A stretch of DNA of 12,362 nucleotides from an uncultured Pirellulaceae bacterium. Lineage in GTDB: Bacteria > Planctomycetota > Planctomycetia > Pirellulales > Pirellulaceae. Below, piece after piece: positions 1 to 6,917 of the stretch. The notes under the pieces were generated by a model that was not told where the DNA came from, ran no database searches, and saw nothing but the letters and a program-made list of their open reading frames with translations. Both the position numbers and the translations under genes were made by a program. Position 1 is the first letter of the stretch; each line of letters opens with the position of its first letter. Location: assembly GCA_947258905.1 (NCBI GenBank), contig CAMYKF010000508.1:1-12362 (forward strand). The letters run 5' to 3'.

Positions 1-3000
1 CTCGACATCGCGAAGCAACAGGGCCAGTTCCGCGTCTACCGGCACCGGCTTGCTGACGCGCTCCAGTTTTTCACGCAGACGCACAATTTCAGGTTCAATC
101 ATCAGCGGTTGCCGAGCGGTTTTGGACGCAGTATCCAGTTCAGCAAACCGCGGATCGCTTTGGCGGAAGGCGTTGGTCAACTCCGCTTCGGCGTCCTTGT
201 CACGCTTATTTGCCGGTTTGGCCAGTTCGGCCAGCAAGGCCTCCGACAATCCCAGCCCAACCGCTTCGTGATTGCGGGTCAGCGAAATCCGGAATCGCCC
301 CACCTGATGCCGGTCGTCATAGTTTTGGTGAAGCTTGAAACGCAGCAAGGTTCCGGCCGAATATCCAAACGGCAGTTTCAGCTGGTAGGCGGCCCAGTTC
401 GGTTTGCCAAGGCTGCCCATCAGTGCCCAGCCCTGATTGTTATCGGTGACGCCGTCGATGGAGTGGGCAACGGGGTAGTGGGTCTGCTGGAAATTGGCCA
501 GCACCGAAGCGAACTCCAGTTTTTGCCATTCGTCCGGGCGATCCGGATGGGCGACTTCGATTTCGAACTCGGTCAGCACCACGTTGCCGTTTTCTGACAG
601 CCCGGGTCCTTTGGCAGCCAGCGAGTCATGCGGAAGCAGTTCCAGTCGAACCGCGGAAACGCCCGTCAGATCGGTATGTGACAGCACGGAGTACACATCC
701 TTGCCGCTTTTAGATTCCAGCAAAACGCTGCGATCATCCAGGACCGTCCACGGCCGATCGACCGTTGAATTCAGACTGGTAACCGCCAGCGGATACCAGT
801 GCACGGAATCCAGTTGTCGCTGTTGCCAGGATTCCAGACCTTGCGGACTGGCTACATATTCGTCGAGCGCGGCCTGCGTTTCTGCAATGGCTTGTTCGCG
901 TGCTGCTTCCTTTTCCAGCAGGGTCGGATCCAGTCGCGCGATGGTTTCTTCCAGTTGCGAAGTCGCATCGGCAATTGACTGCAGCCGGTCCGCTTCCAGA
1001 TTTGGCAGCAGTTCATCGACCCGTTGTTGCCGGCGGTCGCGTTGTGCCACCAACTCCGCATGGTCCGCGGACATGCTGCCCATCAAGGACAGTGCCAGGT
1101 CAATTTCCTCGTCGGAGGCGGAGCGGTTCAGCACACGCAAATAGATTTCCCGAACCAGTTCCCGGTCGTCGGGTTGTGCGGCGACCAGCCGGGCCAGTTC
1201 ACTTTCCGGATCGGCAATGGCGCGAGCGACGTCCGGTCCGCTGACGAGGGCCAGCACGCTGCCCAGTTGCAATTCCGATGAACGTTCACATTCGCAAACG
1301 CTTTCCCGCGCCGGACGTCCCAGCGTCGTCAGGAAGCCACTTGGCAATTTGACTCCGGCATCAGGCAAGGCTGCTGCGCGTGTACCGGCATCGACGCCGG
1401 GTATCTGCAACTGGCTGCCGGTGACAAGGTGAATTGAATCGAACAGTACTTCGGCCGGTAAACGCCGGGCCTGAGCGTGCGAGTAATTCAGCCGGTCGTC
1501 CTCGTTGTACTCGTTGGTCTCAATCGACAATTGATACACGCGTGACTGGCAAATCAGGCGAATCACATGCCGGCTGTCAAAGTCGCTGCGGATGAACTCG
1601 TCCCGCAAATATTCCAGCAGCTGGGGATTGGTGGGCGGATTGCCGGCGCGAATATCGTCTAGCGGTTCAATCAGGCCGGTCCCCAGCAGATAACCCCACA
1701 GACGGTTGACGTAACTGGTGGCGAAGTACGGATTGTCGGGCGAGGTGATCCAGGCGGCCAGCTTTTCGCGTCGCGAAGCGTTGTCGTTAGCGCTAAAATC
1801 GCATTCGAATGGAAACGCGGGTGCCGTGATCTCGCCCGTTCGATCATGTTTCACGTCGCCCGTGTCGCTGTCCGAGACGATTTCATACAGCGGTTTGGCC
1901 CGCTCCACGGCCGATCCGGCAATCTTCTGTTCGCCACTGGCCGGATCACGCTCCAGAGAAACCTGCGCGAAGAAAGCGGCCGTCTCGTAGTACTGATCCT
2001 GCGTCCAGCGTTCGAACGGATGATCGTGGCACTTGTTGCAATTGAAACGCGTTGCCAGGAACAAGTGCGTTGTATTCTCCATCGTGTCCTGCGGCGTGCG
2101 ATGGATCTTGAAATAGGAGGCGGCTGGATTGTCCCGGTTCGAGCCCGTGGCCGTCAGAATGTCGTAGGCGAATTCGTCATAAGGCCGGTTGGTCCGTACC
2201 TGTTCGCGAATCCAGTCGCGAAATGCTTTCGCTCCGTCCGTTCCGAGGTACTTGCGGTTAACCTGCATCAGATCGGCCCACTTGTTCGACCAGTGCTCGA
2301 CAAAGGATTCGCTACCGATCAGGGCATCAATCAGCTCATCGCGTTTTTCGCGTGTCGGTCGATCGTCGGCAAGGAACTTGCGAACCTCGTCGGCCGATGG
2401 CGGCAGACCGGTCAGATCGAGATAGACGCGGCGAATGAACTCATCGTCACTGCATAGATCCGACGGCAGGATTTTCATCCGCTGCCACTTGTCGGCCACC
2501 AGCCGATCAATGTCAGTCCAGGATTCCGGCTCGGACCAGGCAAAGCCCTCGCGATCGCCCATCACGGTCAGTGTGGTGGCGGTGAAAGCGCCGTCGTAGC
2601 GGGCCAGCACTGGCGTTTCGCCGCGTCTAAGTGCCTCGACGACCGAGCCATCGACGCCGGCGATTTCCATGTTGCCGATTTCAATAAAGGCCTCGCGTGT
2701 GACATCGCGTTGCGAACCGTCGTCATAAGTGGCGAGCAGCCGCATCTGCTGGGTCGCACCGGCATCACCAAGCACCGGGTTTTCGGGAAACAGCTGGATG
2801 GCCGTCACACGCGGCGATTCCAGATGCAGTTTCGCGCCGCCACGAATCCATTGATGGACCAGGTGGTAGTACTTGTCCTGCAGCTTCATCAACTGGCCGC
2901 CTGCGTGCGGCACCGTAGCCGTCGGTTTGGCCAGCATCAGGCTGTCGGCCGGCGAAGCCAGGCTGGTGCGTCGCGAGCCCATGTCGTCGGTAAAGGCGCG

Positions 3001-4983
3001 GACGTCAAACAGCGGATCATAACCGCGCAGCGACAGCTTGAATCCCATCTTGCCGTCGGCCGATCCGTGACACGTCCCGGCATTACAGCCCAGTTTGGTG
3101 AGCACCGGATTCACGTCACGCCGAAAGTCCGGCTGAAAGTCCATCGCTATATCGACATCGACAGGAATCGAATGACTTTGCCCCGCCACGTCGATGACGA
3201 GCTCGGTGTTTCCGTTAGCGGTGGGCTGGATCAGGGAACCATCGATGGAGATGACACTGGCGTCGGTGTTCAACCGGATAAAGGGCGTGACGTCGACGGT
3301 GGAACCATCGTCAAGTTGGGCCTGGACGACCAGCTGGACATAGTCGGTGGGGGCCGTGAAGCGGATCTCATCTGGCGACACGGTAAGTGACTGGACCGAG
3401 GCAGGTTCGTCGCCGGGTCTTTTCTCTCTTTGTGGCGTCGCCTTGCTTTTGAAACGCCAGTCAACTTCCGTGGAAACGAGCGTGTCGGTGGTTTGCACCG
3501 GATCGAACTGGTTGAGAAACTGGCAAGTCCCGGTGTCGAAAATGCGGATCTGGCCATCGGCACCGGCGGCCACCAGGCTTTCGCCATTGGGGTGGAAGGC
3601 CACCGCATACAAACCGCTTTCCGGAATCGCTGCCGTGGCGATTTGCTGCACGTCTGCGCGGTTGTAGGTCTCGACCATTTTACGTTCCTCGGCGGACCAT
3701 TGGCCGGGCTGTTTGGCCAGAGCGGCTTTTAACTCGTCGGAGACCGCGGGGTCGAACTCGTAGGAGTAAATGTGAATCGAACCCTGACCATCGAGACTGC
3801 CGGCCGCTGCAATCCGCCGCCCATCGCGGGATACGGCCACGGATTGGATCCGCCCCTGGACCGGCGGCAACAATCGCACGAGATTGGCGTCGTCGCCGAT
3901 GACCCGCTTGGTAATGCGATTCATACGATAGACCTTGGGCACGCCGTCCGCGCCCCCGATCACAATTTCATCCCGTGATGGATGCCGGGCCACGCTGGCG
4001 ATACCGCCCTTGAGCACGCCGGGCGTGATCGAAGTGATGTTGTCGATGAAACGTTGTGTGGGCACTTCGATCAGTTTGCACGTCATGTCACGGCCGACAG
4101 AGACCAACTGCGAACCGTCTGCCGAGAACACCGTATCGCGCACCCAGTCTTCATGGGCGCTCTGATACAACACCAGCTCACCGGTTTGCGAGTTGATAGC
4201 GCGGACCGTGGTGTCCGTGCAACCGAAAGAAACCAGTTTGCCGTCGGGCGACCAGTTGACGCCGTACACCGTGTCGTGCGAGACGACTTTGGACAGTGTC
4301 AATTTGCCGGTCGCCATGTCCCAGATCTGCACTTCGCCAAACTCGGCGGGGCTGCCACCGGAGACCGCCAGTTGCATGCTGTCAGGCGAGAAGCGAACCG
4401 ACTCGATCCGCGATGACAAACCGATCAAGCGGTTGGCGATGGTCGGCGAGTCGCTGTGGCGGGCCTCCTCGGCATCGAACAGTAGAACTTCGTGAAATCC
4501 TCCAACCGCCAGCCAGCGCCCGTCGGGTGACAGGTCCAGCGCGGTGATGTTGGGCAATCGCGAGTAGGTGGGCGGATCATCGGGGCGGTAAATGACCGTG
4601 GCTTTTTGATAGTCGTTGGCGGCACCGGCAGCGATCCAGGTGCGGATGGTTTCCACCTCTTCGTTCGACAGAGGCGGACCGGCGGGCGGCATTTCCGATT
4701 CACCGTTGTGCGGTGTAATCAGTTCCAGCAGGTAACTGTCATCGGGGTCGCCGGGAACCACTGCCGCCGTTCCCGAATCTCCGCCAGCGACCAGCGCATC
4801 GAAGCTGGTCATGATGTATCCGCCTTCATCTCTGGCAGCCTGGTGGCAACCGAAACAGGCGGCGGCCAGCACGGGGCGAACGTCGTTTGCATAGCTGACG
4901 GGCGGGTCGTCAGCGGACAGGCTGCTGGTCAGGGCGGCGAACAGAACGGACAGGGCAACAGCGGGAGAGAGCCAACGATTCAT
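1..4983 (-). CDS. Giant secreted PSCyt1-WD40-Ig-like-DUF1549-DUF1553 protein, C-terminus beyond the left edge
   Basis: One open frame of 1661 codons with no stop. I checked the frame at many points along its length. Residues 1-24 look like a Sec signal peptide ending SLSA-DD. A PSCyt1 cytochrome-like domain follows, with haem motif CFGCH at 43-47 and a possible axial Met98 in an MPPAGPPLS segment. Residues about 140-485 are WD40-like propeller repeats (SPDGRWLAVGG, WSPDGKLVSFG, HPNGESLVAAG). Ig-like (BIG2-type) segments lie at about 530-605 and 726-812. Between them is an atypical CNAGTCH motif at 633-639. DUF1549 covers about 824-1010 and includes FNCNKCHDHPFERW, with Cys982, Cys985 and His986. 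DUF1553 starts near 1068. A coiled coil spans about 1305-1383, and a beta-rich region follows to about 1590 (VRLELLPHDSLAAKGPG). Relatives usually end with a segment like WALINSPAFLFN, so probably only a few dozen residues are missing. No clear Shine-Dalgarno precedes the ATG. The function of these families is not established; extracellular redox or polymer degradation is inference. Confidence 0.93.
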   Translation of the reverse strand, partial: MNRWLSPAVALSVLFAALTSSLSADDPPVSYANDVRPVLAAACFGCHQAARDEGGYIMTSFDALVAGGDSGTAAVVPGDPDDSYLLELITPHNGESEMPPAGPPLSNEEVETIRTWIAAGAANDYQKATVIYRPDDPPTYSRLPNITALDLSPDGRWLAVGGFHEVLLFDAEEARHSDSPTIANRLIGLSSRIESVRFSPDSMQLAVSGGSPAEFGEVQIWDMATGKLTLSKVVSHDTVYGVNWSPDGKLVSFGCTDTTVRAINSQTGELVLYQSAHEDWVRDTVFSADGSQLVSVGRDMTCKLIEVPTQRFIDNITSITPGVLKGGIASVARHPSRDEIVIGGADGVPKVYRMNRITKRVIGDDANLVRLLPPVQGRIQSVAVSRDGRRIAAAGSLDGQGSIHIYSYEFDPAVSDELKAALAKQPGQWSAEERKMVETYNRADVQQIATAAIPESGLYAVAFHPNGESLVAAGADGQIRIFDTGTCQFLNQFDPVQTTDTLVSTEVDWRFKSKATPQREKRPGDEPASVQSLTVSPDEIRFTAPTDYVQLVVQAQLDDGSTVDVTPFIRLNTDASVISIDGSLIQPTANGNTELVIDVAGQSHSIPVDVDIAMDFQPDFRRDVNPVLTKLGCNAGTCHGSADGKMGFKLSLRGYDPLFDVRAFTDDMGSRRTSLASPADSLMLAKPTATVPHAGGQLMKLQDKYYHLVHQWIRGGAKLHLESPRVTAIQLFPENPVLGDAGATQQMRLLATYDDGSQRDVTREAFIEIGNMEIAGVDGSVVEALRRGETPVLARYDGAFTATTLTVMGDREGFAWSEPESWTDIDRLVADKWQRMKILPSDLCSDDEFIRRVYLDLTGLPPSADEVRKFLADDRPTREKRDELIDALIGSESFVEHWSNKWADLMQVNRKYLGTDGAKAFRDWIREQVRTNRPYDEFAYDILTATGSNRDNPAASYFKIHRTPQDTMENTTHLFLATRFNCNKCHDHPFERWTQDQYYETAAFFAQVSLERDPASGEQKIAGSAVERAKPLYEIVSDSDTGDVKHDRTGEITAPAFPFECDFSANDNASRREKLAAWITSPDNPYFATSYVNRLWGYLLGTGLIEPLDDIRAGNPPTNPQLLEYLRDEFIRSDFDSRHVIRLICQSRVYQLSIETNEYNEDDRLNYSHAQARRLPAEVLFDSIHLVTGSQLQIPGVDAGTRAAALPDAGVKLPSGFLTTLGRPARESVCECERSSELQLGSVLALVSGPDVARAIADPESELARLVAAQPDDRELVREIYLRVLNRSASDEEIDLALSLMGSMSADHAELVAQRDRRQQRVDELLPNLEADRLQSIADATSQLEETIARLDPTLLEKEAAREQAIAETQAALDEYVASPQGLESWQQRQLDSVHWYPLAVTSLNSTVDRPWTVLDDRSVLLESKSGKDVYSVLSHTDLTGVSAVRLELLPHDSLAAKGPGLSENGNVVLTEFEIEVAHPDRPDEWQKLEFASVLANFQQTHYPVAHSIDGVTDNNQGWALMGSLGKPNWAAYQLKLPFGYSAGTLLRFKLHQNYDDRHQVGRFRISLTRNHEAVGLGLSEALLAELAKPANKRDKDAEAELTNAFRQSDPRFAELDTASKTARQPLMIEPEIVRLREKLERVSKPVPVDAELALLLRDVE

Positions 4984-5022
4984 GGTTTCGCATGCTAAAA
5001 ATCGAGTTCTTGCGGGTACTTA

Positions 5023-5051
5023 ATGATCGGTCATGACCGTGCCTTTTGCAA
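5023..5051 (-). promoter_or_regulatory. Candidate sigma70-type promoter of the giant cytochrome gene
   Basis: Read on the minus strand, TTGCAA (5051-5046) is followed after 17 bases by GATCAT (5028-5023). Each box matches 4 of 6 consensus bases. Transcription would start near 5016, leaving a leader of about 33 bases. The match is weak and planctomycete promoters are poorly characterised, so this is tentative. Confidence 0.28.
5028..5039. promoter_or_regulatory. Perfect 12-bp palindrome, possible operator
   Basis: CGGTCATGACCG is its own reverse complement. It lies 45 bases upstream of the giant gene's start codon. It fills most of the spacer between the candidate -35 and -10 boxes, a common place for a repressor site. 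The regulator is unknown and the promoter assignment is itself tentative. Confidence 0.35.
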
Positions 5052-5179
5052 CATAATCGCGTCCTGGAAATCAAAGTTGCGAATCTGCAAGGTTCAATTA
5101 GTGTGGAATTGGCGGGTTTTTGCGAGGGTTGCAAGGCGTCCGCGAAGCCAGTTTGAAATTTCGCGTTGATAAACTTCAG

Positions 5180-5217
5180 GGATCACCCGGCCAGGTAATT
5201 GAAGTCCGGGGTGATTC
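5180..5217. repeat. Long imperfect hairpin in the divergent intergenic region
   Basis: ATCACCC at 5182-5188 pairs with GGGTGAT at 5209-5215. Pairing extends inward by GG/CC (5189-5190 with 5206-5207) around one bulged G at 5208. It extends outward by one G-T and one G-C pair. The loop is about 15 bases. No T-run follows on either strand, so it does not look like an intrinsic terminator. It lies upstream of both divergent genes and outside their candidate leaders. Confidence 0.55.
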
Positions 5218-5369
5218 TGTTGGCAGAACTCAGTATCAAGCCGTTATACCGCTGCTTGCCTCGGTAGTCGCCTTGTTTTTTGCCATGCCGTCAGCCGAAT
5301 ATTTGGCCAAATGCACGGCTCCAGGGATTCACCAGCCGAACAATCTTTGTCATTATCCCTTCAAGGTCC

Positions 5370-5399
5370 TTGTCACGCCAACGAGTCGCAGCGGTTAAT
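5370..5399 (+). promoter_or_regulatory. Candidate sigma70-type promoter of the SGNH hydrolase gene
   Basis: TTGTCA (5370-5375, 5 of 6 consensus bases) and GTTAAT (5394-5399, 4 of 6) are separated by 18 bases. A start near 5406 would give a leader of about 54 bases that includes the hexamer repeat and the ribosome binding site. Tentative. Confidence 0.28.
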
Positions 5400-5416
5400 G
5401 GACAAACTCGAATAGA

Positions 5417-5440
5417 GACCAAGACAAGGACAAAGACAGA
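5417..5440 (+). repeat. Four imperfect GACAAA hexamers in tandem
   Basis: The run reads GACCAA, GACAAG, GACAAA, GACAGA, with one or two changes between units. It ends 6 bases before the GGGGAG ribosome binding site of the SGNH hydrolase. It is purine-rich and unstructured on the sense strand. It may only reflect replication slippage. Confidence 0.6.
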
Positions 5441-5459
5441 TCAGCCGGGGAGTTCAGAT

Positions 5460-6203
5460 ATGCGAACGATGGTACTGTTGGTGTTTAGCTACATGTGTTT
5501 TGTCCCGACAGCGGATGCCTGGCAGGAGAATGAATCCGTTCAAACTGAGGCACCTGTGACTGTGCAACCTGTTTCGCGTCTGGAAGAATCCTGGTGGGCC
5601 GAGCGGCATCAGGCCAAACTGGATGCCAGGGACCAGATGGAGTCGGTCGATCTCGTGTTGATCGGTGACTCGATTACGCACAGCTGGGAAACGACGGGGC
5701 AGGATGTCTGGCGGAACAGTTATCCCGACGTGGCAACGTTGAATCTCGGGTTTAGCGGTGATCGCACCGAGCATGTGCTGTGGCGACTGGAAAACGGAGA
5801 ACTGGACGGTGTTCAGCCCAAAGCCGTGATGTTGCTGATTGGCACCAACAATACCGGGCATCATCTGCACGACCCGACAGATATTGCCGCAGGCGTCAAG
5901 GCGATCGTGGAAGATCTGAAAACACGGTTGCCCGAGTCAAGGGTCCTGTTGCTGGCCGTGTTTCCCTGTGACAAGGACCCGCAATCACCGCGTCGCAAAA
6001 ACAACGAGGCGGTTAATGAACTGATTTGCGATTTGCATGACGGTCAATGCGTGCATTACGTCGATATATGCGAGCGGTTTTTCAACGAAGACGGCGAGAT
6101 GACCGAAGAGATCACGCCCGACTATCTGCACTTGTCGCCCGCCGGATACCAGATCTGGGCGGATGCCGTGAAACCGACGCTGATGGAGGTGCTGGGTCGG
6201 TAG
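5460..6203 (+). CDS. Secreted SGNH/GDSL-family hydrolase (PAF-acetylhydrolase beta/gamma-like)
   Basis: A 247-residue esterase-type protein. Residues 1-20 form a probable signal peptide ending TADA-WQ. The SGNH blocks are all present and in order: IGDSITHSW with nucleophile Ser71, LGFSGDRTE with block II Gly97 or Gly100, IGTNN with Asn130, and DYLHLSPAGY with Asp221 and His224. The text around them (HVLWRLENGEL, VMLLIGTNN) most resembles the platelet-activating-factor acetylhydrolase-like branch, which in bacteria includes carbohydrate acetyl-esterases. The true substrate cannot be told. The ATG at 5460 is chosen because GGGGAG at 5447-5452 sits 7 bases upstream and the signal peptide starts there. 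An in-frame ATG at 5280 would add 60 residues of non-protein-like sequence. The gene is divergent from the giant cytochrome protein and is probably transcribed alone. Confidence 0.93.
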   Translation: MRTMVLLVFSYMCFVPTADAWQENESVQTEAPVTVQPVSRLEESWWAERHQAKLDARDQMESVDLVLIGDSITHSWETTGQDVWRNSYPDVATLNLGFSGDRTEHVLWRLENGELDGVQPKAVMLLIGTNNTGHHLHDPTDIAAGVKAIVEDLKTRLPESRVLLLAVFPCDKDPQSPRRKNNEAVNELICDLHDGQCVHYVDICERFFNEDGEMTEEITPDYLHLSPAGYQIWADAVKPTLMEVLGR

Positions 6204-6262
6204 CTGGATGAGGAACGAGCATTCGGGGAGGGTCAGGTCGAGACCTCGTGAGCAATTCTGCC

Positions 6263-6314
6263 CGGAAACTCGGCGGGCTCGTTTCCGATTCTCCCAGTGG
6301 GGGAGGTTGGGAGA
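6263..6314. repeat. Two adjacent hairpins with 7-bp stems and 11-base loops
   Basis: Hairpin one: CGGAAAC (6263-6269) with GTTTCCG (6281-6287). Hairpin two: TCTCCCA (6290-6296) with TGGGAGA (6308-6314). Both loops are 11 bases. A competing stem, CTCCC (6291-6295) with GGGAG (6301-6305), could replace the second hairpin. They lie between the convergent SGNH hydrolase and small membrane protein genes, so they may end transcription from either side, but no T-run follows. From memory, similar sequence (minus-strand peptide ENRKRARR) recurs in planctomycete intergenic DNA; this was not checked. Confidence 0.6.
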
Positions 6315-6326
6315 TTCTGAACCGCG

Positions 6327-6360
6327 GAATATCGAACAAGGAATGTCCAACCGACGAAGT
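6327..6360 (+). repeat. Interspersed repeat, copy A (no gene attached)
   Basis: This copy shares GAATATCGAA, then CAAGGAAT, and a final GAAGT with the copy at 12031-12070. It lacks exactly the 7 bases TGTCGAA that copy B carries in the middle, as expected from slippage between two TCGAA units. It directly follows the paired hairpins. No four helix bundle gene follows it, unlike copy B. Confidence 0.65.
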
Positions 6361-6398
6361 ATCTGCGCGAGGTAAATCGACAAGCGTTCGGCGACGGC

Positions 6399-6794
6399 CT
6401 ACTCCGGATCGTTCAGCGCGATTTGCCAGGCTGTGACGATGGCCAGCAGGAAGAAAATGATATCGAGGATGCCAAAGGATTGCAGGAATGCATCTTGGAC
6501 CAGCTTCGCCCTGTCTTGTTCTGCGCCCGCAGGCAGTTCATCAAAAAACTTGTTGAGTGTGAAGTACACTGCGAGGTATTTGCCCGCGCAAATGGCGACA
6601 ACAGTGATCAGAACCGCAATCAGCGCCGTGGCAGGGCTTCCGCCGCGACTGCCCAGCGCGGTACCGAATCCCACGATGCCGCCGATGCCCCAGGCCACGA
6701 TGCCGGATTCCACGCCAGCGAAATAAGCCAGTGCCGCCCAGGCGGCTGCACCCAAAATTCCGGCCGCCATGCCACCACAGACTGCACCAATCAT
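6399..6794 (-). CDS. Small integral membrane protein of unknown family
   Basis: A 131-residue, very hydrophobic protein. Likely membrane segments lie at about 2-25, 31-48, 55-79 and 103-127, with a short polar stretch at about 82-102 (DELPAGAEQDR). The first two segments are rich in glycine and alanine (GGMAAGILGAAAW, GIGGIVGFGTALG) and look like tightly packed glycine-zipper helices. I do not recognise the family. The ATG at 6794 is preferred because AGGGGAG lies 4 bases before it. A TTG five codons upstream keeps the frame but has no ribosome binding site. The gene is last in the minus-strand run, 123 bases after the ferritin gene, so co-transcription is uncertain. It is convergent with the SGNH hydrolase. 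Confidence 0.72.
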   Translation of the reverse strand: MIGAVCGGMAAGILGAAAWAALAYFAGVESGIVAWGIGGIVGFGTALGSRGGSPATALIAVLITVVAICAGKYLAVYFTLNKFFDELPAGAEQDRAKLVQDAFLQSFGILDIIFFLLAIVTAWQIALNDPE

Positions 6795-6917
6795 CAAGCT
6801 CCCCTTCAAAGAATCTGGTTTCAGGAGGACTCAAGTTTAACTATCCCAGCGCTGCCGAACAGCGGGCAATTCCTGAAACGGGCAAGCCTCCGGGGGCGCT
6901 CATCGGACCGGGTACGG

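Larger units (their letters stand above)
4984..5459. other. Divergent intergenic region without a convincing gene
   Basis: These 476 bases separate the minus-strand giant cytochrome gene from the plus-strand SGNH hydrolase gene. I see no credible coding sequence: the open frames here lack start signals and resemble no known protein. The stretch holds a candidate promoter for each neighbour, a perfect 12-bp palindrome at 5028-5039, an inverted repeat (CGCGAA at 5141-5146 with TTCGCG at 5160-5165), a stronger hairpin at 5180-5217 and a hexamer repeat at 5417-5440. It is long enough to contain a small RNA, but nothing in the sequence proves one. Confidence 0.7.

Noticed and set aside
2710..3390. 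226-codon plus-strand frame opposite the giant cytochrome gene
   Set aside because: The minus strand here encodes the Ig-like segments and CNAGTCH motif in a continuous frame. The plus frame is a composition artefact.
5120..5398. 92-codon plus-strand open frame in the divergent intergenic region
   Set aside because: It would start with TTG without a ribosome binding site, crosses the hairpin and candidate promoter, and resembles no protein I know.
5280..5459. N-terminal extension of the SGNH hydrolase from an ATG at 5280
   Set aside because: It would put 60 residues ahead of a good signal peptide, has no ribosome binding site, and ignores GGGGAG placed 7 bases before 5460.
5985..6383. 132-codon minus-strand frame over the end of the SGNH gene and the repeat
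   Set aside because: It runs antisense through the SGNH catalytic block and then through the hairpins and repeat A, so it is not a plausible gene.
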